This document shows, piece by piece, positions 20,780 through 28,596 of a stretch of 41,742 nt of DNA; the first letter of the stretch is position 1, and each line of letters starts with the position of its first letter. Origin of the DNA: Prevotella sp. (GTDB lineage Bacteria; Bacteroidota; Bacteroidia; Bacteroidales; Bacteroidaceae). The stretch spans positions 1-41,742 of the forward strand of contig JAFVFY010000008.1 in the NCBI GenBank assembly GCA_017475265.1, in the 5' to 3' direction. The position numbers and the translations under genes are program-made. The notes below the pieces were generated by a model. That model searched no databases. It had not been told where the DNA came from and saw only the letters and a program-made list of their open reading frames with translations.

Positions 20780-21664
20780 ATGACTCGTGAGAAAGAGATA
20801 TACATGGTGACCTTGTTGGGCAGTATGGGCAACGCTGCACTGCTCACCATGAAGTTCATCGCAGGTATTCTGGGGCATAGCTCGGCGATGGTTGCCGATG
20901 CTGTCCACTCGCTGTCTGACTTCCTGACAGACATCGTCGTACTGGTGTTCGTCAGCATCAGCGCCAAGCCCCGCGATGCCTCCCACGACTATGGTCATGG
21001 CAAATTTGAAACCATTGCCTCGTTTCTCATAGGCCTTGCCTTGGTGGCTGCCGCCACGGGCATCATGGTATCTGGTGCCCTGAAGTTCATCGACTGGTGG
21101 AAGGGCGAAGAGCTGGAATCGCCAGGATGGATAGCCCTTTGGGCTGCCATCCTGTCGATTATCGTTAAGGAACTGCTCTATCAATATACGATAAGAAAGG
21201 GTCGTGAACTCGACTCGAAGGTCATGGAGGCCAATGCATGGCATCACCGCAGCGATGCCTTCTCGTCCATAGGAGCAGCCATCGGTATCGGAGGAGCCAT
21301 TCTCATAGGCCAACGCTGGACGGTGCTTGACCCACTGGCATCGATCGTCGTGGGACTGATGCTGTTGAAGGTGGCGTTGGATTTGCTGAAGACGAGTACC
21401 GGCGAACTGACGGAGTGCTCGCTGCCATTGGAAACGGAACAGGAGATAGAGCAAATCATACAGTCGTTCCCCGACGTGCAGGAGCCACACAACCTACGCA
21501 CCCGACGCATAGGAAACCGTATTGCCATTGAGGCTCACGTCCGTATGGATGGCAACCTCCCATTGCAGGTAGTCCATGACCGCTGCACCACCATTGAGAA
21601 CAAGCTGATGGAACGCTTCGGGAGGAGGACGCACGTTACCCTGCACATGGAACCTATTAAATAG
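20780..21664 (+). CDS. CDF-family divalent cation exporter
   Basis: 294 aa with six predicted membrane segments in about residues 8-200 and a soluble C-terminal domain (205-294). The metal site is formed by D40, H43 and D47 in ADAVHSLSD, followed by H155/D159 in HHRSD. These are usual for cation diffusion facilitators that export Zn, Fe, Co or Mn by proton exchange. The metal cannot be chosen from sequence by eye. The C-terminal domain ends with RTHVTLHMEP, as in ferredoxin-like CDF tails. Expression probably depends on read-through from upstream or on the heptamer array region. Confidence 0.9.
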   Translation: MTREKEIYMVTLLGSMGNAALLTMKFIAGILGHSSAMVADAVHSLSDFLTDIVVLVFVSISAKPRDASHDYGHGKFETIASFLIGLALVAAATGIMVSGALKFIDWWKGEELESPGWIALWAAILSIIVKELLYQYTIRKGRELDSKVMEANAWHHRSDAFSSIGAAIGIGGAILIGQRWTVLDPLASIVVGLMLLKVALDLLKTSTGELTECSLPLETEQEIEQIIQSFPDVQEPHNLRTRRIGNRIAIEAHVRMDGNLPLQVVHDRCTTIENKLMERFGRRTHVTLHMEPIK

Positions 21665-21689
21665 AGTAACCTGCCTTATTATAAGGTAA

Positions 21690-21806
21690 AACAACGGATT
21701 AAAACTGATTTCACGGATTATTTATTCTCTCCACATCGAATCTGAAAAAAATCTGTGAAATCAATTATAATCTGTATAATCTGTGCAATCCGTAAAATCC
21801 GTTGTT
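21690..21806. repeat. Inverted repeat made of 9-mers (AATCYGTNN)
   Basis: Four exact-register 9-mers (AATCTGTAT, AATCTGTGC, AATCCGTAA, AATCCGTTG) at 21769-21804 face a shorter inverted copy at 21690-21717; the ends AACAACGGATT and AATCCGTTGTT are perfect complements. It fills the space between two convergent genes and could act as a bidirectional terminator or stability hairpin. Confidence 0.75.
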
Positions 21807-21823
21807 GAAAAGAGTCTGTAAAA

Positions 21824-22474
21824 TCAGAGCGACTCTACGAAAGTGCGGGTCACCTGGAAAGAGTTTTGGGCAATGGTGTTCCAGAAGTCGTGATACTGCG
21901 AGGCATCGGTGTCGCGTAGGGGAATGTCGCTGATGACACGGAAGGATATGAAGGGCACCTTGTTCAGGTAACACGTCTGGGCGATGGCACACGACTCCAT
22001 GTCTACTGCACGGGCTTCGGGGAAAAGACCCACTATCTCACGCATCTTCTCCTTGGTATCGACAAACCAGTCGCCAGTGACGATAAGGCCGGGGTGAATT
22101 GACAATTGAGTATTGGCAATTGACAATTGCTGCGCCTTACCCAACAGGTAGGGGTCTGCCTTGAAGCGAGCGGGGCAACCCTGCACCTGTCCGTAGACGG
22201 TGGTGTCATCAATGGCCTTGCCGCAATACACATCGTGATAGCATAGCTCTGTGCTCACCACCACGTCTTGAATGTTCACTTCGTCGCCATTGCCCCCAGC
22301 ACATCCGCTGGAGATAATCACGTCGGGCTTTTCCTCGTTGATGAGCTGCTGCGCCCCAAGGGCAGCGTTAACTTTACCGATGCCGCTCTTACGCACGAAT
22401 ACCTGACTGTCTGCAAATACTTGGCGGAGCTGCTCCAGCTCCTTGTCCATAGCTACAATGATTCCGATTTTCAT
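21824..22474 (-). CDS. mtnN: 5'-methylthioadenosine/S-adenosylhomocysteine nucleosidase
   Basis: 216 aa, slightly short for the family. E12 in MDKELE is the usual catalytic acid position. SSGCAGG (about 56-62) binds ribose/adenine, AVDMESCAIAQ carries the substrate-binding Glu, and ISDIPLRD has the catalytic Asp. It cleaves MTA and SAH (and 5'-deoxyadenosine), recycling adenine and relieving methyltransferase inhibition. It is last in a minus-strand operon behind nhaC and the CoA-transferase. About eleven residues (QLSIANTQLSI) come from an AATTGAC heptamer array. The sequence before the start is a REPIN-like doublet whose AGGGGG lies 11 bases from the ATG. Confidence 0.93.
   Translation of the reverse strand: MKIGIIVAMDKELEQLRQVFADSQVFVRKSGIGKVNAALGAQQLINEEKPDVIISSGCAGGNGDEVNIQDVVVSTELCYHDVYCGKAIDDTTVYGQVQGCPARFKADPYLLGKAQQLSIANTQLSIHPGLIVTGDWFVDTKEKMREIVGLFPEARAVDMESCAIAQTCYLNKVPFISFRVISDIPLRDTDASQYHDFWNTIAQNSFQVTRTFVESL
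22097..22129. repeat. AATTGAC heptamers inside mtnN
   Basis: AATTGAC, AATTGAG, TATTGGC, AATTGAC, AATTG in 7-bp register, 33 bp (11 codons), so the frame is kept. It lies in the loop before the GLIVTGD strand. Confidence 0.8.
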
Positions 22475-22483
22475 AATTCTCTT

Positions 22484-22597
22484 AGCCCCCTAAGTTAGGG
22501 GGTTGGGGGTCTGAACAAGCGAATATCAGACATTATATTGTTATACTTACAGGGACTCTGCGCCTGTTCAGACCCCCTGCCCCCTAACTTAGGGGGT
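22484..22597. repeat. REPIN-like doublet, family A (nhaC-mtnN gap)
   Basis: Two inverted 37-38 bp halves (22484-22521 and 22561-22597), each with CCCCCTAAGTTAGGGGG, a G-run and CTGAACAAGCG-type end, flank a 39-bp unique A/T-rich centre. It fills the gap: it starts 3 bases after the nhaC stop and ends 9 bases before the mtnN start. Confidence 0.9.
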
Positions 22598-22600
22598 AGT

Positions 22601-23875
22601 TCATGAATAGCGCCTGGGGTAGCGCAGGATGATGGCCAGGAGGGCTGCAATGCCGATGGCCATAGGATAATAAAGGTAGGGGATGATGCTCACGGGGTTG
22701 ATGCTGGCCAGTCCTGCGGCCATAAGCAATTGTGCTCCGTAGGGAATAATTCCCTGGGCGGTGCAGGAGAAAGTGTCGAGCAGCGAGGCGCATTTCCGAG
22801 GGTCAAGATGGAAGCGTTCGCCAATCTGACGTGCTATGCCACCCACGGTAATGATGGCCACGGTGTTGTTCGCCGTGCAGAGGTTCACCACTGCCACCAG
22901 TGCGCCAATGGATAGCTCAGCCCCTCGCTTGCCATTGAGATGGCGGGTCATACGGCTGATGATGAAGTCTATGCCGCCCATCTCACGCACCCTCTCCAGC
23001 AGTCCACCGGCAAGCATGGTGATGATGATGAGCTCGCCCATGGAGACGATGCCCTCGCCCATGGACTGCATCCATGCGTAGACATCGGCGAAGGCTCCCG
23101 TAGCAAGTCCCACAACTCCCGTGAGCACGATACCCAGCGTGAGTACAGCCATGACGTTCATGCCAAAGATGGCCGTGACGAGCACCACCAGATAAGGCAT
23201 TACTAACCAGAAGTCGGCTATCCCTGTGTCGGTCGGTGCACTGATATTGCTGCCCAGAATGACATAGAGAAAAAGGATGACGATGGCTGCGGGAATGACA
23301 ATGAAGGAGTTGACACGGAACTTATCGCTCAGGAGGCATCCCTGCGTCTGCGTGGCGATGATGGTGGTATCGCTGATGAACGAGAGGTTGTCGCCGAAGA
23401 ACGAGCCGCCGACGACGGCCGCCGTTATCAAGGCTACATCGGCTCCCGTCTGCTGGGCAACTCCAGCGGCGATGGGTGTAAGGGCCACGATGGTGCCAAC
23501 ACTTGTACCAATGCTCAACGACACGAAGCAAGCGGCCATAAACAGGCCGGAGAGAAGCATGTGGGACGGTAGCACAGACAAGGTGAGCTGCACGGTGGCG
23601 TCAACGCTTCCCATCACCTTAGCCGAGTGGGCAAAGGCTCCTGAGAGCACGAATATCCACACCATGAGCATCATCTGACTGTTGCCCGCCCCCCGGCTGA
23701 ACAGTTCGATGCGCTTACGAAGTGACCCCCGTCCGATGCACACGGCATAGACGGAGGCCACTAGGAAAGCTACGGTGATAGGGACGCGGTAGAAGTCTCC
23801 CGCAACAATGCTCGTCACAAGATAGAGCGTGACGAACACAAGGAGTGGAGAAAGGGCCAGCAGTCCACGTTTCAT
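22601..23875 (-). CDS. NhaC-type Na+/H+ antiporter family protein
   Basis: 424 aa from the ATG at 23875; an upstream TTG directly before it is less likely. About eleven hydrophobic segments. Family-like sequences include GTSVGTIVALTPIAAGVA, GGSFFGDNLSFISDTTI (about 157-173) and CTANNTVAIITVGGIA. By family it exchanges sodium (or a dicarboxylate/amine in some members) for protons across the inner membrane. It lies 18 bases after the CoA-transferase, the gap being only TTGAGAA heptamers, and is co-transcribed with it. The pairing with an acid-producing enzyme suggests pH or sodium balance, which is inference. Confidence 0.88.
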   Translation of the reverse strand: MKRGLLALSPLLVFVTLYLVTSIVAGDFYRVPITVAFLVASVYAVCIGRGSLRKRIELFSRGAGNSQMMLMVWIFVLSGAFAHSAKVMGSVDATVQLTLSVLPSHMLLSGLFMAACFVSLSIGTSVGTIVALTPIAAGVAQQTGADVALITAAVVGGSFFGDNLSFISDTTIIATQTQGCLLSDKFRVNSFIVIPAAIVILFLYVILGSNISAPTDTGIADFWLVMPYLVVLVTAIFGMNVMAVLTLGIVLTGVVGLATGAFADVYAWMQSMGEGIVSMGELIIITMLAGGLLERVREMGGIDFIISRMTRHLNGKRGAELSIGALVAVVNLCTANNTVAIITVGGIARQIGERFHLDPRKCASLLDTFSCTAQGIIPYGAQLLMAAGLASINPVSIIPYLYYPMAIGIAALLAIILRYPRRYS

Positions 23876-23893
23876 CAATTCTCAATTCTCAAA
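23876..23893. repeat. TTGAGAA heptamers filling the CoA-transferase-nhaC gap
   Basis: On the coding (minus) strand the whole 18-base gap reads as TTTGAGAATTGAGAATTG, directly followed by the nhaC ATG. No Shine-Dalgarno sequence is present. Confidence 0.7.
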
Positions 23894-25396
23894 TCATTTC
23901 AAGTATTCCGAGAAATCGGTGAGGTGCATGTCACCCTTGCGAGCCAGCGTGTCGTGCATGGCGAAGGCAGCAGTGAGACAGTGGCGGGTGTGACCGCCGG
24001 TGCCCAGCTTCAAGTATTCGCGCAGCAACGGACGGTAGTCGGGATGTGCACAGTTCTCGATGATGGCCTCGGCACGCTGCATGGGGCTCTTGTGGCGCAA
24101 GTCGGCGATACCTTGCTCGGTGACGATGATATTCACATCGTGCTCGGAAGAATCCTGGTGGGTCACCATAGGCACTATCGACGAAATGAAGCCGCCCTTG
24201 GCCGTCGACGGACAGGTGAAGATGCTGAGATAAGCGTTGCGCTCGAAGTCGCCCGAGCCACCGATGCCGTTCATCATCTTCGTACCGCTGATGTGCGTAG
24301 AGTTCACGTTGCCATAAAGGTCCACCTCAATGGCGGTATTGATGGCGATAACGCCCAAGCGGCGGATAACTGCTGGGTGATTTGATATCTCACTCTGGCG
24401 TAGCGTCAGGTGGTCTTTGAAGTAGCCGATGTTGTCATAGACCTGCATCAGACACTCGTTGGAAACGGTAAGTGAGCAGGCACTGGCATCCTTCACACGA
24501 CCATGGAGCATCATCTCGATGACGCTGTTCTGGATGACCTCCGTGTAGATATTGAAGTCAGGAACGTGCTTGTCCTCGCCCAGCGCGCCAAGGATGGCGT
24601 TGGCCGTGCTTCCCACGCCGCTCTGCAAGGGCAGGAACTCCTTGGGGATGCGTCCGGCATGAAGCTCGGAAACCAAGAACTCTGCTGTCAGATAGCCAAT
24701 CTTGTCGGTCACGGGATCGCTGTCTTTGAAGGCACGGGCCTCATCGGGCAGGTTACATTCCACGACACAGGCAATCTTCTCACGAGGAATCGACACGTAG
24801 GGCTTGCCGATGCGATCACCAACATTGAAGATGGGAATGGGCTTGCGGTAAGGCGGGTCGAGGGGCTCGTAGACATCGTGGATGTACTTTGCGTTGGGGC
24901 TGTGGAAGGCATTCAGTTCAAGGATGACCTTCTTGGCCAGACGGGCAGCCGTGGGACTGATGCCACCAGCAGCGGTGAGGTAGACACGTACCTCGTCGCC
25001 AACCTCCTCAATGTCGCAGACCTCGAGGATGGCCCAGTCGATGTCGCCATAGAAGCCATAGCGCAGCTCCTGTGCCATGTGGCTCAGGTGAAGGTCGTTG
25101 TAGGGAATCTCACCCAGATTCACATGCTTGCGGAAGTCGGGATTCGTCGTGTAAGGCGCACGGTAGAGGATGGCCTGAGCGTTGGCCAGGTCGCCGTCGG
25201 TAGACTGTCCCGTAGAGGCACCTGTGTAGATGGCCACCTTAAACTCACGACCGGCCTCATGCTCAGCCTGGGCAATCTTGGCCAGTTCCTTTGTTGTTGC
25301 CTTGGCCACGCCAGCAGGCGTGAAGCCGCTCATGGCGATTTGTTCGCCATTCTTGATAAGTGATGCTGCCTCAGCAGCGGTCATACGTGTAATCAT
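23894..25396 (-). CDS. Acetyl-CoA hydrolase/succinyl-CoA:acetate CoA-transferase family enzyme
   Basis: 500 aa, full length for the family. The N-terminal part begins MITRMTAAEAASLIKNGEQIAMSGF. QSGVGSTANAILGAL is followed by the putative active-site Glu in TEVIQN (about residue 286). GNVNSTHISGTKMMNGIGGSGDF and VTEQGIADLRHKSP are typical of class I CoA-transferases of the YgfH/AarC/Cat1 type. In Prevotella and Bacteroides such an enzyme can move CoA between succinate, acetate and propionate in succinate/propionate fermentation. Exact acceptor preference cannot be read by eye. It is the first gene of the minus-strand operon and has its own promoter. Confidence 0.9.
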   Translation of the reverse strand: MITRMTAAEAASLIKNGEQIAMSGFTPAGVAKATTKELAKIAQAEHEAGREFKVAIYTGASTGQSTDGDLANAQAILYRAPYTTNPDFRKHVNLGEIPYNDLHLSHMAQELRYGFYGDIDWAILEVCDIEEVGDEVRVYLTAAGGISPTAARLAKKVILELNAFHSPNAKYIHDVYEPLDPPYRKPIPIFNVGDRIGKPYVSIPREKIACVVECNLPDEARAFKDSDPVTDKIGYLTAEFLVSELHAGRIPKEFLPLQSGVGSTANAILGALGEDKHVPDFNIYTEVIQNSVIEMMLHGRVKDASACSLTVSNECLMQVYDNIGYFKDHLTLRQSEISNHPAVIRRLGVIAINTAIEVDLYGNVNSTHISGTKMMNGIGGSGDFERNAYLSIFTCPSTAKGGFISSIVPMVTHQDSSEHDVNIIVTEQGIADLRHKSPMQRAEAIIENCAHPDYRPLLREYLKLGTGGHTRHCLTAAFAMHDTLARKGDMHLTDFSEYLK

Positions 25397-25400
25397 GATT

Positions 25401-25430
25401 TATAATTTACAGATTTACGATTTACAATTT
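25401..25430. repeat. GTAAATY heptamers in the CoA-transferase leader
   Basis: On the coding (minus) strand AAATTGTAAATCGTAAATCT-type units lie between the -7 box (25436-25443) and the ATG at 25396, so they are transcribed as the 5' leader. Confidence 0.75.
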
Positions 25431-25435
25431 GAGTG

Positions 25436-25443
25436 CAAAGGTA
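25436..25443 (-). promoter_or_regulatory. -7 box (TACCTTTG) of the CoA-transferase operon
   Basis: A perfect TACCTTTG on the minus strand, 39 bases before the start codon. No convincing TTG at -33. Confidence 0.6.
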
Positions 25444-25506
25444 TAAAGTTTTAAGGAGTTAAGAGATATTTCATGGGGGTGTTTAACGCAGATTAACGTA
25501 TGTCGC

Positions 25507-25537
25507 TTGGTGGTGTACCTACTTTTGCGTAATTTTG
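25507..25537 (+). promoter_or_regulatory. Promoter of the AmpG-like gene, with two overlapping -7 boxes
   Basis: TTG at 25507-25509, 20 bases, TAATTTTG at 25530-25537. A second possible box, TACTTTTG, lies at 25520-25527. It is divergent from the CoA-transferase promoter. Confidence 0.65.
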
Positions 25538-25552
25538 CACCGCTTATAATCT

Positions 25553-25581
25553 ATCGTAAATCGAAAATTCGTAAATCGAAA
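25553..25581. repeat. GTAAATC-type repeats abutting the AmpG-like start codon
   Basis: GTAAATCGAAAATTC followed by GTAAATCGAAA runs directly into the ATG at 25582, downstream of the promoter. The array is therefore the 5' leader, in the same orientation as in the CoA-transferase leader. Confidence 0.75.
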
Positions 25582-26856
25582 ATGAAAACCCGTCGTTCTC
25601 CCTGGTCGTGGATTCCGACCCTTTACATGGCCGAGGCCCTGCCCTACGTGGCGGTGATGACCATCTCGACCATCATGTATAAAAAATTGGACATCTCGAA
25701 CACCGACATTGCCCTCTATACCGGCTGGCTCTACCTGCCTTGGGTCATCAAGCCTTTCTGGAGTCCTTTCGTAGACCTGGTCAGAACGAAGCGCTGGTGG
25801 TCAGTCACCATGCAGTTCCTCATCGCCATCGGCTTTGCAGCCATCGCCTTGGCCCTGCCCACGTCGATGTTCTTCCGCCTCACGCTGGCAGCCTTCTGGC
25901 TCGTGGCCTTCACATCGGCCACCCACGACATTGCCGCCGACGGCTACTACATGCACGCCCTCGACGACCACGAGCAGTCACTCTACGTAGGCATACGCAG
26001 TACGTTCTATCGCATTGCCTCCATCTTGGGACAGGGACTTTTGGTTGTCCTTGCCGGACACCTGGAGGACTCTACGGGCGACATACCATTCGCTTGGACC
26101 GTCACTTTCAGTGTGATGTCGGCTTTTTTCCTGCTTACCGCCCTCTACCATCAGTTCATCCTGCCACGTCCAGCCTCTGACCATGCTGCTACCGACATGA
26201 AGGCCAGCACCATAGCCCGCGACTTCCTCGATACATTCAAGACCTTCTTCACGAAGGAGAATGCCCTCGTAGCCATTCTCTTCATGCTGCTCTACCGTCT
26301 GCCGGAGGCTCAGCTGGTGAAGCTCATCAACCCCTTCATGCTCGACCCCGTGGACAAGGGCGGACTGGGACTGACCACCGAACAGGTAGGTATCGTCTAT
26401 GGTACCGTGGGCATCATCGGACTCACTATTGGCGGCATCCTCGGAGGCATAGCAGCAGCACATGGAGGACTGAAACGCTGGCTGTGGCCTATGGTTTGCG
26501 CTATTACCCTACCCGACCTCGTCTATGTCTACCTGAGCTACGTACAGCCCGACAGCCTGCTGATGGTGAACGCATGTGTCTTCATCGAGCAGTTCGGCTA
26601 CGGCTTCGGCTTCACCGCCTATATGCTCTACCTCATCTACTTCTCCGAAGGCGCGCATAAGACCGCACACTATGCCATCTGTACCGGCTTCATGGCTCTG
26701 GGCATGATGCTCCCTGGTATGATGGCTGGTTGGCTCCAGGAAACCATCGGATACCCGCACTTCTTCCTCTGGACCATCGTCTGCTGCGTAGCCACCTTCG
26801 CCGTGACAGCACTTATCAAAGTCGACCCAGAGTTCGGAAAGAAGAAACGACCATAG
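25582..26856 (+). CDS. MFS transporter, AmpG-like (muropeptide permease family)
   Basis: 424 aa from the ATG at 25582; a longer frame would begin inside the promoter. Twelve predicted membrane segments. The start (PWSWIPTLYMAEALPYVAVMTISTIMYKKL) and THDIAADGYYMHALDDHEQSLYVGIRST resemble AmpG permeases, which import anhydro-muropeptides for cell-wall recycling. A soluble loop of about 30 residues follows segment 6 (PRPASDHAATDMKA...). Bacteroidetes carry several AmpG-like permeases, and this one may use another substrate. It is followed by folA with no promoter between, so the two are probably co-transcribed. Confidence 0.85.
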   Translation: MKTRRSPWSWIPTLYMAEALPYVAVMTISTIMYKKLDISNTDIALYTGWLYLPWVIKPFWSPFVDLVRTKRWWSVTMQFLIAIGFAAIALALPTSMFFRLTLAAFWLVAFTSATHDIAADGYYMHALDDHEQSLYVGIRSTFYRIASILGQGLLVVLAGHLEDSTGDIPFAWTVTFSVMSAFFLLTALYHQFILPRPASDHAATDMKASTIARDFLDTFKTFFTKENALVAILFMLLYRLPEAQLVKLINPFMLDPVDKGGLGLTTEQVGIVYGTVGIIGLTIGGILGGIAAAHGGLKRWLWPMVCAITLPDLVYVYLSYVQPDSLLMVNACVFIEQFGYGFGFTAYMLYLIYFSEGAHKTAHYAICTGFMALGMMLPGMMAGWLQETIGYPHFFLWTIVCCVATFAVTALIKVDPEFGKKKRP

Positions 26857-26862
26857 AACATT

Positions 26863-26939
26863 TTAGACCTCAGACTTTAGACTTCAGACTTTAGACTTTA
26901 GATTTCAGACTTTAGACTTTAGACCTCAGACTTTAGACA
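26863..26939. repeat. Eleven tandem heptamers TYAGACY before folA
   Basis: Exact 7-bp register (TTAGACC, TCAGACT, TTAGACT and so on), ending two bases before the folA ATG. It is the reverse complement of the AGTCTRA array before the cation exporter, so its orientation relative to the downstream gene is opposite. Confidence 0.9.
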
Positions 26940-26941
26940 TT

Positions 26942-27493
26942 ATGACCATAAATATTATTGCTGCCGTGGCCCGCAACCGCGCCATAGGCTTTCAGAACAA
27001 GCTGCTTTACTGGTTGCCCGACGACATGAAGCGTTTCCGTCAGCTCACCACCGGTAACACTATCCTCATGGGGCGCCGCACCTTTGAGAGCCTTCCCATG
27101 CGTAGTCAAATAATAAATGGTCAAACAGTAAATACTCGCGCCCTACCCCATCGCCGCAACTGTGTACTTACCCGCACTATTACGGAACTGCCTGGTTGCG
27201 AGTGTTTCCTAGATTGGGAGTCGTTCATCGCCACTTGCCGTGAGGATGAGGATATATATATAATAGGTGGAGCGAGCATCTACGCCGCGCTCCTCGACAA
27301 GGCAGACCGCCTATGCCTTACAGAGGTCGACGACACCCCAGAGGTTGCCGACGCTTTCTTCCCCGCAACCAAACTATGCAACTGGAAAGAAACCTTTCGC
27401 GAGCACCATCCCGCCGACGAGCGCCACGCCTACCCCTTCGATTTCGTAGACTATCAGCGGTTTTTTGACTTACCTGCCTCAGTGGCAGAATAG
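26942..27493 (+). CDS. folA: Dihydrofolate reductase
   Basis: 183 aa. INIIAAVARNRAIGFQNKLLYWLPDDMKRFR gives the active-site acid (D27 in LPDDM) and the nicotinamide loop. MGRRTFESLP binds NADPH. IIGGASIYAALL and TEVDD complete the fold. It makes tetrahydrofolate for thymidylate and purine synthesis and is the trimethoprim target. Compared with usual DHFRs an insert of about 12-14 residues (RSQIINGQTVNTR) separates ESLP from ALPHRRN; it is encoded by a repeat-like stretch. The 3' end overlaps the convergent exbD gene by 40 bases. The start codon lies two bases after a heptamer array and has no Shine-Dalgarno sequence. Confidence 0.95.
   Translation: MTINIIAAVARNRAIGFQNKLLYWLPDDMKRFRQLTTGNTILMGRRTFESLPMRSQIINGQTVNTRALPHRRNCVLTRTITELPGCECFLDWESFIATCREDEDIYIIGGASIYAALLDKADRLCLTEVDDTPEVADAFFPATKLCNWKETFREHHPADERHAYPFDFVDYQRFFDLPASVAE
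27103..27136. repeat. GTCAAAYARTAAAT repeats inside folA
   Basis: AGTCAAATAATAAAT and GGTCAAACAGTAAAT are two approximate copies in direct orientation. They encode the additional loop of the reductase. Confidence 0.6.
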
Positions 27494-27963
27494 TTAATGC
27501 GTAGGGCAAAGCTTTGTTGTAATGTCTGTTTGATTTCAGCGATGATGCTCATGGGCACGTCGCGGTCAGCCTTCAGGCTCACCACCATGCGGCTGCGGTC
27601 TTCTTCGTTCATACGCGACCGTTCCTCTTCCACATAGTCACGAATGTCGGCTATAGTGGCCAGTCGGTTGTTCAGTTGAATGAAGAAGGTGTCTCGATTG
27701 ATTTGAGAATTACGGTTTGAGGATTGAGATTTGAGGTTTGCCTGGCGTCCTACGTATATCTGGGTAACAGCCGACTTATGAGCTAGTTTCTGTACCTCCG
27801 TTCCATTCGGCAAGTCATAGTGCACGAGCAAATCCACATCGCGCATGTGGGTGACAATCATAAAGAAGAAAAGCACGGTGAAGATAAGGTCGGGCAACGC
27901 CGCAGTGTTCAACCCCGGCATCTTGCGCTCCCGCCTACGAAATACTCCACGTCTTAACTTCAT
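27454..27963 (-). CDS. exbD: ExbD/TolR-type biopolymer transport protein (second copy)
   Basis: 169 aa. A single N-terminal membrane helix (ALPDLIFTVLFFFMIVTHM, about 22-40) carries the conserved Asp (D25) that conducts protons with ExbB. A periplasmic domain follows, with the usual VSLKADRDVPMSIIAEIKQTL near the end. The start overlaps the upstream exbD stop by four bases. A heptamer-derived peptide (NLKSQSSNRNSQIN) sits in the periplasmic domain at about residues 76-89. The last 13 codons overlap folA on the other strand. With ExbB it would energise TonB or another envelope partner; no tonB is in the window. Confidence 0.9.
   Translation of the reverse strand: MKLRRGVFRRRERKMPGLNTAALPDLIFTVLFFFMIVTHMRDVDLLVHYDLPNGTEVQKLAHKSAVTQIYVGRQANLKSQSSNRNSQINRDTFFIQLNNRLATIADIRDYVEEERSRMNEEDRSRMVVSLKADRDVPMSIIAEIKQTLQQSFALRINYSATEAGKSKNR
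27697..27739. repeat. TTTGAGR heptamer-like repeats inside exbD
   Basis: On the plus strand TTTGAGA, TTTGAGG, ATTGAGA and TTTGAGG units, partly out of register. They are read on the minus strand as CTCAAAT and encode a Ser/Asn-rich peptide. Confidence 0.7.
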
Positions 27964-28556
27964 TTACGCTTTTCGATTAGTTGTTTCTCTTCAACTCTTT
28001 CGCTGATACGTTGGGGATATACCATTGCTACAACCTCGCGCTGCTCCTGCGTACAATCCATGTAGTCGTGGCCGAAGGACTTTTGTGCCAACTCGTTGCG
28101 CAGGTGTGAGTAGGCAGCGACAATAGCGTTCTGCATCTGGAAATAGGCATCGTAGGTAGCCTCCGGGCTTACCTCGAGAAAGATGACGTGGCGGTCGCTC
28201 ACCCGACAACGTCCCAGCAGGTGCACCTCACGCTCGCTGCGTTCAGGCTTCTGAGGGTCGTCGGAAGCATTGGCTACGAAATCCTCTATACGGCTGGTCA
28301 ATGCATCGGCATTAAGAGTGTCGCCGTCACAGGTAAAACGCCCGTCAGCATCAAGGCGCAGCTCCATCACGTTTCGACGCTTCACCACCAGTTCCTGTTC
28401 CTCCGTCTGGTCCTCGGGCATGGGCAACTGACGGGCAAGTCCCTTGTCGGTATCCATCGAAGAGGTGACGAGGAAGAATATCAACAGCATGAACGATATG
28501 TCAGCCGTCGATGTGGTGTCCAAGCCTGGAGTTTCGCGTTTCTTTCTGCCAAACAT
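27960..28556 (-). CDS. exbD: ExbD/TolR-type biopolymer transport protein (first copy)
   Basis: 198 aa. A GLDTTSTADISFMLLIFFLVTSSM membrane helix (about 11-34) carries the conserved Asp (D19). A long periplasmic domain follows, including SPEATYDAYFQMQNAIVAAY. It differs strongly from the second ExbD; paired unequal ExbDs are common in Bacteroidetes. Translation is coupled to the next exbD by a 4-base overlap. The leader directly upstream is a GTAAATY heptamer array. Confidence 0.9.
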   Translation of the reverse strand: MFGRKKRETPGLDTTSTADISFMLLIFFLVTSSMDTDKGLARQLPMPEDQTEEQELVVKRRNVMELRLDADGRFTCDGDTLNADALTSRIEDFVANASDDPQKPERSEREVHLLGRCRVSDRHVIFLEVSPEATYDAYFQMQNAIVAAYSHLRNELAQKSFGHDYMDCTQEQREVVAMVYPQRISERVEEKQLIEKRK

Positions 28557-28560
28557 CGAA

Positions 28561-28596
28561 TTGATTTACAATTTACGAATTTACAATTTACGATTT
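28561..28596. repeat. GTAAATY heptamers before the first exbD
   Basis: On the coding (minus) strand the units read AAATCGTAAATTGTAAATTC and onward, ending a few bases before the ATG at 28556. The first unit also supplies the stop codon (TAA) of the small membrane ORF. Confidence 0.8.
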
